From: Bacteroidales bacterium
GTDB taxonomy: Bacteria; Bacteroidota; Bacteroidia; Bacteroidales; UBA932
Reading direction: 5' to 3'
Length of the DNA: 64,000 nt
NCBI GenBank assembly: GCA_020026275.1
Contig: JAHHQQ010000006.1
Location: 1 to 64,000, forward strand
Part shown: positions 25,721-36,059 of the stretch, piece after piece
How the letters are laid out: each line of letters starts with the position of its first letter
Numbering within the stretch: the stretch's first letter is position 1
Translations under genes and position numbers: made by a program
The notes under the pieces: model-generated
What the model saw: only the letters and a program-made list of their open reading frames with translations
Told to the model about the DNA's origin: nothing
Database searches by the model: none

Positions 25721-26461
25721 ATGGAAGAATTGACACTGATTCAGAAATGTTTCTTTGAATTTCTGGGCACAGCCATCATGATTCTGCTCGGTGACGGTGT
25801 TGTCGCCTGCACCAATCTGGAACAATCCAAGGGTAAAGGAAGCGGATGGACAGTTATTACCATTGCATGGGGACTGGCCGTCATGTGTGGCATATTCGTT
25901 GCTGGCCCTTATTCTGGAGCCCATCTCAATCCGGCAGTAAGTGTCGGACTTGCCATTACAGGACAATTCAGCTGGTCTATGGTTCCCGGTTATATCATCG
26001 CCCAATTTCTCGGAGCGTTTTCCGGTGCCTTGCTGGTGTATCTGTTTTATCAAAAGCACTTTGATGCGACAGACGACGCAACTGCCAAATTGGGAGTATT
26101 CTGTACACTCCCTGCCATCCGCAACTACACGTCCAACCTGCTCAGCGAAATCATCGGCACTCTCGTACTGGTTTTCCTCATCCTTTCCCTAGGACGAAAC
26201 TGTAATTGTCCGACAGTCGGACTGGGCTCCAGCGGAGCATTTCCTGTCACCATGCTGATCATGGCCATCGGCATGTCCTTGGGCGGAACGACAGGCTATG
26301 CCATCAATCCAGCCAGAGATTTGGGGCCGAGATTGGCCCATGCCATTCTGCCCATTCCAGGTAAAAGAGACAGCGATTGGGCCTACAGCTGGGTTCCTGT
26401 CATCGGCCCGATAATCGGCTGTATTCTTGCCGGTATGCTATTCCGGGGCATCTTCTGCTAA
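25721..26461 (+). CDS. glpF: Glycerol uptake facilitator (MIP family)
   Basis: 246 aa with six membrane helices and two NPA boxes: HLNPAVS with Asn70 and INPARD with Asn196. The Arg and Asp after the second NPA (Arg199, Asp200) mark glycerol facilitators as opposed to water-only aquaporins. It lets glycerol diffuse across the inner membrane, where GlpK traps it. It starts 7 bp after glpK and is the last gene of this plus-strand block. Confidence 0.96.
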   Translation: MEELTLIQKCFFEFLGTAIMILLGDGVVACTNLEQSKGKGSGWTVITIAWGLAVMCGIFVAGPYSGAHLNPAVSVGLAITGQFSWSMVPGYIIAQFLGAFSGALLVYLFYQKHFDATDDATAKLGVFCTLPAIRNYTSNLLSEIIGTLVLVFLILSLGRNCNCPTVGLGSSGAFPVTMLIMAIGMSLGGTTGYAINPARDLGPRLAHAILPIPGKRDSDWAYSWVPVIGPIIGCILAGMLFRGIFC

Positions 26462-26507
26462 ACCTCACCGCCACATCGGATGCCCCAACTCGCACCGATC
26501 AAAAAAG

Positions 26508-26553
26508 AAGCGTCAGAACGGTTTTCCTTGAGAGAAAAATTGCTTTGACGCTT
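26508..26553 (+). terminator. Possible terminator hairpin after glpF
   Basis: AAGCGTCA at 26508-26515 pairs with TGACGCTT at 26546-26553, and the intervening 30 nt can pair further (TTTTC with GAAAA). There is no long U-run after the stem, so a weak or convergent terminator between glpF and the decayed minus-strand gene is the best reading. Confidence 0.4.
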
Positions 26554-28475
26554 ATATTTCAATGACAGATGGATTTACCCAGATTTCATCCAGACAAACC
26601 TGGTTGACTGAACTGAAGGCCAACTTCAAGTATCTTGCTTCAATTCCCAGATTGTCCATAACAACCGCATCACACCATACGTCATGACAATCATTTCTTC
26701 CTGAAGGGGCATTCTATATAGCTGCCAGATTCCATACTTCCGCATCATCTGATATATAGAGATACAATTTCTCCGGCAATCCGATTCCCTGAAGATGATA
26801 ATTCAAGAAACGTACCATGATATGGTCAACCTCATCCTTCTCAGAAAGGTCCAAGACAATCTCATGATACCCGTTCTCAAATTTCACCCAATGCGGATTA
26901 TCAGGGTCCTCTTCACCTAGCAAGCCATCTGCCAGAGCCTTCAGCGAAGGATCAGCGACACTTGCCGCTACGCCAGCGAGTATGTCCGCATACGCCACCT
27001 CTGACAATTTCCAATAACGACTGCCAGATTTCCAGGACATATAGGCCTCATAGGCCTGATCTGATCCGACAGGCTGTCCCGGTCTGAACGGCGAATCCGG
27101 ATTCTCGACAATTCCATAGAACATAAAAGAAATTATCCGGTCCACACCGGCCACAGAAGCCGCCACCTGTTGGGAGAGGAATCACTGATAAGCAGCCGGA
27201 ATCAGGGGTCATTCGTTCCTTTCTCCCAGGTGAAATTCTCACAATTGGCCCACATCTCAATGCCAATCTTATCATGTACCTTACGCAGACGCTTCCAGTT
27301 TCTCTTCAACTCTGGAAGAGGGGTCGGTTCACGGACACAATCCACCTCATCCTGATAAGCGATGATATCCACCTTCAGCTGAGAAAGAGTCTTCTCATAT
27401 TCAGGATCATCAAAACCGGACAAGCCCAACCCATAGGGAGAAATCAGTGTCTTCTTGCCCGGAGTCAGTTCATGAGCTTTTTCAACCAGGACATTGACGA
27501 CATCAACCGCATGTTTCGGAAAGATCGGATTGATGCAATCCTCAACCGGAAGATACCAGCCATAAAAAGCCTCCTTCTCATTGTACAGAGTACCGATCTC
27601 ATCCATAATCTGCAGCTGACGTTCCTTGATGGCCGGAATCCGCAGATCATCGTCCTGATTCTGCGCCCATCCAGTGCTCAGGAAAACCTTCATGCCCAAT
27701 TTGCCGGCTTCATCCAGGATAGTTTCTACGGGGCTCTTTTTATTCTCATCATATTGAGGTTCCATCAACTGGGAGGGATAGTATGACTTGCCATCATTGG
27801 CCACCTCCATCAGAATCAGGTATTCCATTCCCATCCCATGCAGTTCTCTGACCTTCGTCTCCCACAAGACCGGATCATCAGTGTCGGAATCCACTGGATT
27901 GATATACTTGTTGCGGACATCCTTATAGGCCAGATTCATGAAAGATCCTGTTACTGGCAATATCGGACGGGCCTCGACCTGCTTTTCATCACGGACCATA
28001 GAGGAAGCCTCCGCATTCTTGCAGGTGATCACATCACGGACCTTCTGGTCCAGAGCCACACCTTCAAAACTCTCCTCATAACGGACTGGCTGGAGTTTCT
28101 GCAAACGGATGCGAAGCTGGTCATCGGTCACAGTACCTCCATTCGTCTCAATGCAGTCCAACGCCAGCTGATAGCTCATACGGCAACCTTCCTGGAAACT
28201 CATGCTTTGATTGAATGGGCGGTTCTCCACCTTCACCAGTTCATCCGTATACACAGCCGGTATGCGATCATATCCGATCAATGTTCCAAGGATGCCTGCG
28301 GCAGAAGAAGGGTTGCAGCCAGAATCCTGACCTGCTCTCGTGGCGATATCCATGGTCTTTTCAAAATCACCTTCTCCTTAGAGCAGTCCCAACACGATCG
28401 CAGAGATCCGCAGCGGAACCCGTCATGCCCGGAGACACGATACCGGCGAAATCTGCCTCTATCTGGAAATCCAGA
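26552..28475 (-). pseudogene. Decayed ADP-ribosylglycohydrolase / DUF4434 / discoidin-like gene
   Basis: Reading leftward, LDFQIEADFAGIVSPGM and then, after a deletion and an in-frame TAA near 28380, GEGDFEKTMDIATRAGQDSG. Both belong to DraG-like ADP-ribosylglycohydrolases; the metal-binding Asp of RAGQDS remains. From about 27960 the frame becomes a DUF4434 TIM-barrel (ILPVTGSFMNLAYKD, YPSQL). It then hits a stop at 27202 with two frameshifts near 27180-27260. The C-terminal beta-sandwich (FENGYHEIVLDLSEKDEVDH) is cut by TAG at 26714-26716; the same frame continues to TAA at 26552-26554. Multiple lesions make it nonfunctional. It is the distal end of the GH20/DUF4434 cluster. Confidence 0.8.
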
Positions 28476-28490
28476 CAATTGGCATGAGGA

Positions 28491-30395
28491 TTATTCCTCC
28501 ATCGCCCGCTTCGCGAAATGATAGGACGCATTCGGAGTCAGATACCAGTCATACATCTGCCAACATACGTCTGGCCAGCAGGAATTGATCTTCCAGATCA
28601 TCACGCCTGTAGTGATGTCCCACATCCGATGATTGGCGGCCTCGAACATTGCCCGATAACCATCCGCATTGAGGAACTGGGTACAATCGGCATATTCCTT
28701 CGCCGATTTCGGATCTCCGAACATCGTCCGGATCGCATTGTCATAGGACATGATAACAATAATTGCTGACATCCCATGCCCCATGCTCTGCCCAGACAGA
28801 ATCCAAAGGATAGATCGGGCTACCTGCATCCGTACGGTCCTCTATATCCGGGATGAATCTGCACAGACTGGCATATACCGGCATGGAAGGAGTTCCCGAT
28901 TCGTTTCTGAACATCTGGAGATGCACCTCATCTACCTTATCAAAATAATATTCCACCGGCATCCAGTTGTAGTCCGGTGCGCCATCGTCGGTGGTCCCCG
29001 TAGGCAGATCCGGCAGCAGCCAAGGGGTCAGTGCTTCCACCTCCCAGCTATGGCTGGTTGTCGGAAGATAAGGGCGGGTCTGGTCGATTTCCCGGACCTT
29101 CTTCTTCGTCATGCCATAGAGATGCTCGTCCATCAGCACTTCATTAGCACCAATCCAAGTGATCAGGCACGGATGATTGCGATAACGCAGCATCATATCT
29201 TCCACACACGCTACGGCCAGATCATGATCCGCCGGATTATGCTCCGTCTCCGTTCCGGCATCATCTGAAAACACTGATAGAACACATGCCACCACATCAG
29301 TCCATATTTGTCAAAACTTTCCATCCAGATTTCTGACGGAGACTGCATGTCTTCACTGCCGATAAGATTGATATTCGCCTCTGCCATGAGACGCGCTTCA
29401 TCATAAATTCTCTTTTCTGACTCTTCCAGAAGAATATCAGGCTGGATCCAGCCACCTTTGCAGAATATCCGGCGACCATTGATGAAATAACGTCTTCCTG
29501 CCTCCGTTCCAATCCGCACCAGATCCGAATGGACCTCCCGGATACCGAAATCAAGATCCTTGACATCAGAAACTTTCCAGCCTTCTTCAAAAGTCAGATG
29601 AAGATGGTGCAGATACTGCTCTCCGTAACCGTTCGGAAACCACAGACAAGTATGCTCCACCAACAGGAATCTGAACTTATCCGAATCCAGGACGATGGTC
29701 TTTCTCTCTCCCGGTGCAAGCGCAATCCAAACCCCCGCTCATCTTCAGCGTCTCATCCTTGAAAAGATCATAAGAATGACCACGGACCGAACACCTTGAG
29801 CTGGGTACCCGGATGATCCGTCTGACAGATCTTGACCGCCAGACAATTCTTCTTTCCAGCCCGGACCAGATCCGTCACATCAAATTTGAACCGACGGAAC
29901 ATGCCGACCACCTCAGAATGATCGGCAACCTTCTTTCCATTGATCCAGGCATCCGCTCTGTAATTGATGCCATCCAGATGCAGCCACACCCTCCTGTTCC
30001 GGAAAGAAGAAGGCACTTCAATCTCTGTCCGGTACCAATACGGATCCTGCCACGGATTACGGCCATCGGGAAGATAGCTGCAATGGGCCAGATCCATCTT
30101 ATCATTGAATTCATCCGACACATCCGGTATCTGATAGTTGTTCAGTCCGATTCGAGGATCCGGATAGACTCCCTGATGCACCCAATGCATTCAAGACTGT
30201 CGCCGGAACCGTGACATCATACCAGTCTCCATGATCGAACCCCACAGAAGACACCGACCGATCCGGTGCCTGAACCTGCGAAGAATGGATGAGCCGCCAA
30301 TGTGGAATATCCATCGACTGTGCAGCGGCGTCCGCCATTCCCAACCAGATGGCAGCACAAGTAAGAACAAGTAATTCACCCAACTTCCTCATCAT
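28491..30395 (-). pseudogene. GH2-family glycoside hydrolase, multiply frameshifted
   Basis: The signal peptide and N-terminal jelly-roll (IPHWRLIHSSQVQAPDRSV) run to about 30185. Frames then shift near 30185, 29785, 29733, 29255 and 28752. Pieces such as PWQDPYWYRTEIEVP, FCKGGWIQPDILLEESE and ITWIGANEVLMDEHLYG read as a GH2 enzyme of the beta-mannosidase or exo-beta-glucosaminidase group. About 635 codons remain against roughly 850 in intact relatives. The junction at 29733 appears to skip a whole beta-domain, and the 3' end is joined directly to the ADP-ribosylglycohydrolase remnant. It follows the GH20 gene by 12 bp and would once have been part of that operon. Confidence 0.85.
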
Positions 30396-30407
30396 TCAAA
30401 ATCCAAC

Positions 30408-32420
30408 TCAATTGAAATAAGTCTGGGGGAAGTATTGCACTTTGAATCGAGTCAGCTGTCCCTGAAAATCTCCTGTACGGGAAAGAGGAAATACTACTGC
30501 AGACTGATAAAGTACCGTTTCGTCTCCTGCTGTCTTGAATACTTTCCTGTCGAGACTCTGATACAATTCTCCATCAATGAATAAATCGGTACGATTATGT
30601 GTACCTCTGATACTGACCGATACTTTCTTATCTATTGGAAGAACATAATCAAATTCATTTAGATATCCGTCTGCATAGAAACCGAGACATCCATTTTCAG
30701 GAGTACGTTGATAGAATATCGCATTATTTGATTGGAATAGAATGGTTCCGTTATGCTCAGAAGAAGCCTTGAATTCAAAACTGATTTCATAGTCGAACCC
30801 GACTTCCTCCAACGGCAGGTCCATGCCAGGAAACAAAATAGGTGCTTCGTATGCCACATTGTCATTTCCCGTCGGGACTCTTCCTGAAATGTTGACACCT
30901 GGAGCCTCGATCATTCCAGAACAGTTCTGTTTGAACTGCTCATAAGGCAGACTGTTCTGTCCTGTCCACATTTTCGCAGACAATGTCTGAATGGCAGGAA
31001 AAGCTCTATTGTGCAGGTCCTTGCAGGTGATGCCATTCCCGATGTAGTCATTCCATATTGCAAACATGGCCCCTTTGATTCGCCGGTCGTCTCTAGAAAA
31101 CTCTTTTTCATCAAACTTGTAAGGTTCCCAATGTTCATACAACCATCTGGTGTCCAGATAATCGTGATAATAGAGAGTGGTCAAGGGAAGAATATACAGT
31201 TGGCTGCACAAAACATTCAAGATGTCAAAGCCCTTGTCAAGCATGACTGCCGGGTCAGCATAGCCATTGAACCAGATATCAAGCAAGACTTCATCAGATT
31301 TGACAGAAGAAGTTCCGTCTGCATGAGTCAATGCGCCCCAAGCGACAGCCTTCTTCCCATAACTTTCCACCAGCCTGATGTAATGGTCCGTAAATTGACG
31401 GAATCGTTCCACGACAACCGGATCTTCATTGGAATACTCGTCCGTTCCGATATGCACTTCTTCACCTCTGAATATCGGCTGGTCCCCTGAGAGATATTCA
31501 CACAGAAGAGAATCCAAGAATTCATAGGTTTCCTTTTTGAATAGGTTGAGATGATCCGGTCCATACTTTTCACTGGCCAAGCTGGGACGATAACGTGTAA
31601 ATGCCAAAGAATGTGCTGGCATGTCAATTTCAGGCACAATCGTCACATTGTATTGTTCTGCCAGCTTCTGCAGCTCAACAAATTCCTTTTTTGTATAATG
31701 TTCTTCAAGATCGGCCAATCCAGGAAATGTTTCCGACTCCAACCTGAAAGATGCAGGAGTACGGTCCCAAGAATCTTCAAAATGTCTTTTGAAACCATTG
31801 TCATTCAGATGAAGTTGAAAATAATTCATCTTATAGCATGACATCAGTTTCACATAATCGCATAAGAAGGAAATCGGTACAAATTTCCGACCTACATCCA
31901 ACATGAATCCTCTCTTGGGATAATTTGGCCAGTCCGTCATCTGTCCTCTAGGCAAAGAGTCCGGGTCCTTTGACAACATTTGGAGCAATGTCCTGGTTCC
32001 CCAGAAGAGACCTTCTGGAGCAATACTTGTCAATTGGACGGCATTGCCGATTGTCATTTCATATTTTTCCGGATTCTCTTCCTCTGTCTTTTTTTCAGAC
32101 AAGGTCATAAAGATGTCTCCATCACGAAAATGTCTGGAAAAAGACACCTTATACTTATATCCCGTCAAATCATGCAGATCAGAGGCAAAAATTCTGGCCA
32201 TACCGGACAACTCATGATGAAATCTTCGATCTACCACAATACGTCTGGCCAATACACAGCAGCCTTCATCCCCTTTCCACTCCTGTATCTCAGGTATCAC
32301 AACAGGTCTGGCATTCTCGGCAAGAAGCGTCTGGTGGAAAGACAGAGACGAGAACAGCAGCAAAAGCAATATAAGGCCACATCTTCTGGGGCATGGTACG
32401 CAATCAATTCTAAAGTTCAT
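30408..32420 (-). CDS. Beta-N-acetylhexosaminidase, GH20
   Basis: 670 aa from the ATG at 32420, which starts a signal peptide; the frame upstream opens with TTG and is unlikely. The N-terminal GH20b domain precedes the TIM-barrel beginning RGFMLDVGRKFVPI. The catalytic pair is Asp327-Glu328 in HIGTDEYS. The C-terminal about 150 residues form a lectin- or concanavalin-like sandwich (ISFEFKASSEHNGTILFQS). It removes terminal beta-linked GlcNAc or GalNAc from glycans in the periplasm or at the surface. It overlaps the end of the DUF4434 gene by 11 bp and is the last intact enzyme of the cluster. Confidence 0.95.
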   Translation of the reverse strand: MNFRIDCVPCPRRCGLILLLLLFSSLSFHQTLLAENARPVVIPEIQEWKGDEGCCVLARRIVVDRRFHHELSGMARIFASDLHDLTGYKYKVSFSRHFRDGDIFMTLSEKKTEEENPEKYEMTIGNAVQLTSIAPEGLFWGTRTLLQMLSKDPDSLPRGQMTDWPNYPKRGFMLDVGRKFVPISFLCDYVKLMSCYKMNYFQLHLNDNGFKRHFEDSWDRTPASFRLESETFPGLADLEEHYTKKEFVELQKLAEQYNVTIVPEIDMPAHSLAFTRYRPSLASEKYGPDHLNLFKKETYEFLDSLLCEYLSGDQPIFRGEEVHIGTDEYSNEDPVVVERFRQFTDHYIRLVESYGKKAVAWGALTHADGTSSVKSDEVLLDIWFNGYADPAVMLDKGFDILNVLCSQLYILPLTTLYYHDYLDTRWLYEHWEPYKFDEKEFSRDDRRIKGAMFAIWNDYIGNGITCKDLHNRAFPAIQTLSAKMWTGQNSLPYEQFKQNCSGMIEAPGVNISGRVPTGNDNVAYEAPILFPGMDLPLEEVGFDYEISFEFKASSEHNGTILFQSNNAIFYQRTPENGCLGFYADGYLNEFDYVLPIDKKVSVSIRGTHNRTDLFIDGELYQSLDRKVFKTAGDETVLYQSAVVFPLSRTGDFQGQLTRFKVQYFPQTYFN

Positions 32421-33486
32421 TTCTATGCTGTTCCAGATATTTGTCATGCCAGGCGGTATAATCCCGGTAAAGTTTGAAAGTTGATTCAGGACCGGCGACA
32501 ATATCCGTTTCCGGCTTATTTATCAAACCCAAATACTGATAGCAGAGTATCTTGTCCACATAAGGGGAAATGGCTTCCATCTGCTTTAGAATACGGGTAT
32601 CAAAATCGGCAGAGAGCAGATTCCCCCCATTGCCGTCTGCAAAATAGAACAGTTCCAGATCGGCCCACAATCTAGCTCTGGAAGCTTTTGCATGAGCCTT
32701 GTATAGAATTTCATAGTAACCGGAAATATCTTCCAATTTGGAATGAGTGGCACCGACTCCATCTTGATATGCAATGATATCAATGTTCATCTTCTCCAGT
32801 TGACGTACAAAATGTGCATCATTTCTGGCCACCTTAATATAATAAGGAGCTATCATATTGACACAATTGGGAACAAGACGTTGAGCCATATCGGCACAAG
32901 CATTGACATAATCAAGACAAGCATCCACAAAATAAGGCTGCAACATTGCCTCATTAGGAAAATACCAACCGTAGAAACTCTCATGATGAGAGTATTTCTC
33001 AGCGATCTCTTCCATAGCGGCAAACCGCAACTTCTGGACATCCTTATCCACCATCATGGTGAAAGCATCCAAATCTCCCCAGAAGTCATTGCTTACAAAA
33101 AATTTGATACCACATTCATCTGCCGCAGACAATATTTCCTCCAACGGATCTTCACAGCCCATTTGAATTTTGGGAGCAAGCCGGGATGGATAGAACGGTC
33201 TGCCTTTCATGGCGACTCCCATGAGAACAAGATATTCCAACCCGAAATCATGCATCTCAAAGATTTTTCTTCTCCACTGATCTGCCGTAAATTGAGTCAA
33301 GGCCTCATTCCACAAGTTGCCTTCCGAAGCGGAATGTCTGAATTCTATCCATGAACCGCTTATTGGCTTGATATTGCACACCTTCTCATTCTTCTTCCTC
33401 GGTGTTGCCACTACATTGCCGGAAGCCAAAGCGATACCGCCGGCTCCCAGCATCCTTAAAAAATTTCTTCTGTTGATTACATTCAT
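32410..33486 (-). CDS. DUF4434 TIM-barrel protein with Tat signal
   Basis: 358 aa. A twin-arginine signal (INRRNFLRMLGAGGIALASG) is followed by a DUF4434 glycoside hydrolase-like barrel: ISGSWIEFRHS, LEYLVLMGVAMKGRPFYPSR, FYGWYFPNE and IDIIAYQDGVG. The acidic residues in WYFPNE and AYQDGVG sit where the active-site cleft would be. The family is found in polysaccharide-use loci, but its reaction is not established here. It lies 32 bp after another DUF4434 gene and overlaps GH20. Tat export suggests that it folds, perhaps with a cofactor, before leaving the cytoplasm. Confidence 0.85.
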   Translation of the reverse strand: MNVINRRNFLRMLGAGGIALASGNVVATPRKKNEKVCNIKPISGSWIEFRHSASEGNLWNEALTQFTADQWRRKIFEMHDFGLEYLVLMGVAMKGRPFYPSRLAPKIQMGCEDPLEEILSAADECGIKFFVSNDFWGDLDAFTMMVDKDVQKLRFAAMEEIAEKYSHHESFYGWYFPNEAMLQPYFVDACLDYVNACADMAQRLVPNCVNMIAPYYIKVARNDAHFVRQLEKMNIDIIAYQDGVGATHSKLEDISGYYEILYKAHAKASRARLWADLELFYFADGNGGNLLSADFDTRILKQMEAISPYVDKILCYQYLGLINKPETDIVAGPESTFKLYRDYTAWHDKYLEQHRNEL

Positions 33487-33518
33487 ATGATCATCTCATC
33501 TTTATTGATGTGAACAAA

Positions 33519-34898
33519 TCAATTTCTTTTCCGAGTCAACTGCTCCAGATATCTTCTGTAGCCATTGAACAAATCTATAGTTCTCTCCTCGCCCACTCGG
33601 ACCGACATTTCCGGATCATTGAACACGCCAGGGAACTGATAGCAAAGTATTTTCTCAAAATTGTCAAACAGATTCAAATCATGAATAATCTGTTCTACAG
33701 GACGAGGATAGAGTGAATTGTCCGGATTGAACAAAAAGGTTTCCAAATCAAACCAGAGATGGGCTTTTTTCTCATCACATACCTTCTGCAGATATTCAGC
33801 AGCTTCCTTGCCGGTCAAGTCATTTTCCGGCATACGAGCAAAACCAAAAGGACAAAGAATATCAAGATGCTCCATCAAAGCCGGATAGGTGTCCATTCCT
33901 TGAGGCACCAAGAAACTATTGGTCGCCAGCATTATCGGCTTACCTGGTGCAAAACTATTGCAATAGGATTTGAATTCACGGAAAAAATCGACAATCTCTT
34001 TCTTGCGTCGGATCTGCCCTTCTTTCGTCGCTTCCCAATTGTCCAGACTGCCTCCGCTCTCCTCTGAAACATAGAATGCATAGAACGATTCGTGGTGACC
34101 ATACATGTCCCACAACTCCTTGGCCACTCTCTTGTGCCACTCCAGTGATTCTGGTGTAAAGTCGAACCATGCAAACATACCGACTCCTACCAACACCTGC
34201 ATACCCAATTTGTCCGCTTCGGAAAGAACTGCCTCAATCGGATCTTCTGCGGCAATCGGCATTCTTCCTTTATAGAGTTTGGATGGATAGAACGCCTTTC
34301 CATCATAATTGTTTACATCCAAGTTGTGTGCTCCAATATAGTACTGGTTGCGGAAAACTTCTTGAATGACAATCATGTTCATATCAATCTTGTGCATTGA
34401 CCTGACCATTTCCTGCCATTGGCCATCCGTCAATTTCTTGACATCCTGGTTCCAATGCTTCCCTTCTTCTTCACTCCAATGATAAAATCCCATCCAGGCA
34501 CCTGAAATCTGCTGGATGGAACGGATTTCAGAAGAGATGATTTCAACCGTCTGTCTTTTTCTAACTGTTTTTCTTCCTTGGGAGACTTTCAAGATAACTT
34601 CATGTCTTCCAACCTTTCCGGCAGTCGGCACGACCACTTTGACGACCTCTGATTTACCGGGAGCCAACACGACTTGCTGTTTTGCAAGAAGATGGCTTTT
34701 CTTCTCCTTGTCCAAATACAAAGACACATTGAATGTCTGCTGTTGATTGCTTTCATTCAATATTCCTCCACGGATATCCAAATTTACCTTGTCAGTAATT
34801 TTTCCTGGAGGAATAAGTGTAAGATGTACTCCATCCCCTGCAAAAGAAAATGGCAGGGCGAGATAAAATAATATCAATGTCAACAATAATCTTTTCAT
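33519..34898 (-). CDS. DUF4434 protein with N-terminal Ig-like domain
   Basis: 459 aa from the ATG at 34898, which begins the signal peptide MKRLLLTLILFYLALPFSFA; the frame above it opens with TTG. Residues about 25-125 form an Ig-like sandwich (VVLAPGKSEVVKVVVPTAGK). From ISGAWMGFYHWSEEEGKHWN the DUF4434 barrel follows, with YPSKLYKGRMPIAAEDPIEA, FYAFYVSEESGG and HLWFDLETF. The two Glu of YVSEES and the Asp/Glu of WFDLET lie at barrel strand ends. It is one of four DUF4434 genes in the window, each with different extra domains. It lies between the metallophosphoesterase and the Tat-type DUF4434 gene, with 17- and 32-bp gaps. Confidence 0.85.
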   Translation of the reverse strand: MKRLLLTLILFYLALPFSFAGDGVHLTLIPPGKITDKVNLDIRGGILNESNQQQTFNVSLYLDKEKKSHLLAKQQVVLAPGKSEVVKVVVPTAGKVGRHEVILKVSQGRKTVRKRQTVEIISSEIRSIQQISGAWMGFYHWSEEEGKHWNQDVKKLTDGQWQEMVRSMHKIDMNMIVIQEVFRNQYYIGAHNLDVNNYDGKAFYPSKLYKGRMPIAAEDPIEAVLSEADKLGMQVLVGVGMFAWFDFTPESLEWHKRVAKELWDMYGHHESFYAFYVSEESGGSLDNWEATKEGQIRRKKEIVDFFREFKSYCNSFAPGKPIMLATNSFLVPQGMDTYPALMEHLDILCPFGFARMPENDLTGKEAAEYLQKVCDEKKAHLWFDLETFLFNPDNSLYPRPVEQIIHDLNLFDNFEKILCYQFPGVFNDPEMSVRVGEERTIDLFNGYRRYLEQLTRKRN

Positions 34899-34915
34899 TT
34901 CTGTCCAATTCAATT

Positions 34916-35965
34916 TTACATAAAACTATCAGGATACGTGATTCGAGTATCTCTCTCGCCACCTGCCAAACAGATGTACGTATCGAACTTTCTCTCCCCT
35001 TCATGGAGAATTATGGAACGGGCACCGTTCGGTATGTCGTTATATACGGTATTGCCTCCGGAATAACGACCATATGCCAACAATATTTCCATATACCTGA
35101 CGGCATAGTCATTATCATGATCGTGGCCACAGAACATCGCCATCATGTCCCCACATTCCTTTGCCGCAGTAAAGAATCCAGAATTGACAATCGGGCAGCA
35201 CACCCCTTCTCCCTTGACTCCGAATATCCTATATTTTTCCTGCATCACGGCATCACGATATTCCGGTAGAGGAATATGAAAGAAGGCCATTGACGGAAGA
35301 GGTTTTCCATCATTCATTTCTGTAAAGATGGCACTTTGTTTCCTGTACCAATCAATCTGGTCATGCCTGATCCAATCATATCCCGGTACAGAGGAGAGTT
35401 TGGAATAAGAATGGGAATCAAGACAATAAAGTGCCGCCGCCAATTTGTTGTCCAATCCAGAAGACATGACAGGAATCACAAAGTCAGGAGCTTCATCAGT
35501 GACTCTCTTCGGCATAATTGCCCCTTTCTTTTTTACAATATAGTCATACAGTTCCGGACGGCTGTGATCATATTCGTCATCGTGGTTACCAAAGACCAAA
35601 GCAAACGGAATGTTACGATCCGTCACCAATCCCAAAACGGTATCCAAGCCAGTGAAGGTTCCATTCGAAAAAACCACATCACCGGTAAACATGACGAAAT
35701 CCGGCTTCTCAATATCAAGCAACTCATTCATCCGATCTATTGAAATCTGGGAATTCATCGGATCATCCACTTTGTAATGACAATCTGTAATTTGAAGAAT
35801 CTTGAGACGTCCGTCTGGATTGAACTTCAAATATTTTCCATCATTTATCAATTTCTTTGAACTTGGCTTTACTAATGATTTGGTCATTTCCTGAGCGCCT
35901 GCCTGTTCTGCCATCAGCGCAAAGCTACCTGCGCCGACATACTTTACAAAATCACGTCTGTTCAT
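34916..35965 (-). CDS. Tat-exported calcineurin-like metallophosphoesterase
   Basis: 349 aa with a twin-arginine signal (MNRRDFVKYVGAGSFALMA). All five metallophosphoesterase motifs are present: DCH at 61-63, GD at 95-96, GNHD at 126-129, His230 in FFHIP, and GHDHD at 280-284. It binds two metal ions and hydrolyses phosphate mono- or diesters outside the cytoplasm. Within a glycan cluster it may strip phosphate from phosphorylated glycans (inference). The DUF5018 gene upstream is separated by 94 bp that contain a strong hairpin; a DUF4434 gene follows after 17 bp. Confidence 0.93.
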   Translation of the reverse strand: MNRRDFVKYVGAGSFALMAEQAGAQEMTKSLVKPSSKKLINDGKYLKFNPDGRLKILQITDCHYKVDDPMNSQISIDRMNELLDIEKPDFVMFTGDVVFSNGTFTGLDTVLGLVTDRNIPFALVFGNHDDEYDHSRPELYDYIVKKKGAIMPKRVTDEAPDFVIPVMSSGLDNKLAAALYCLDSHSYSKLSSVPGYDWIRHDQIDWYRKQSAIFTEMNDGKPLPSMAFFHIPLPEYRDAVMQEKYRIFGVKGEGVCCPIVNSGFFTAAKECGDMMAMFCGHDHDNDYAVRYMEILLAYGRYSGGNTVYNDIPNGARSIILHEGERKFDTYICLAGGERDTRITYPDSFM

Positions 35966-35989
35966 GTCTTACGAAATTTTTTATCAAAC

Positions 35990-36019
35990 TTCCGGTGTGC
36001 CGGCTCCGGCACACCGGAA
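35990..36019 (-). other. Perfect 14-bp hairpin between surface-protein and enzyme genes
   Basis: TTCCGGTGTGCCGG and its exact complement flank a two-base loop. It sits 40 bp after the DUF5018 stop and 24 bp before the metallophosphoesterase start. No U-run follows on either strand. It may stop ribonucleases or partly end transcription, so that the Sus genes are expressed more than the enzymes. Confidence 0.7.
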
Positions 36020-36059
36020 AATCAAATTAAAAGATGGTGAATTGCACCATTCATTCTGT

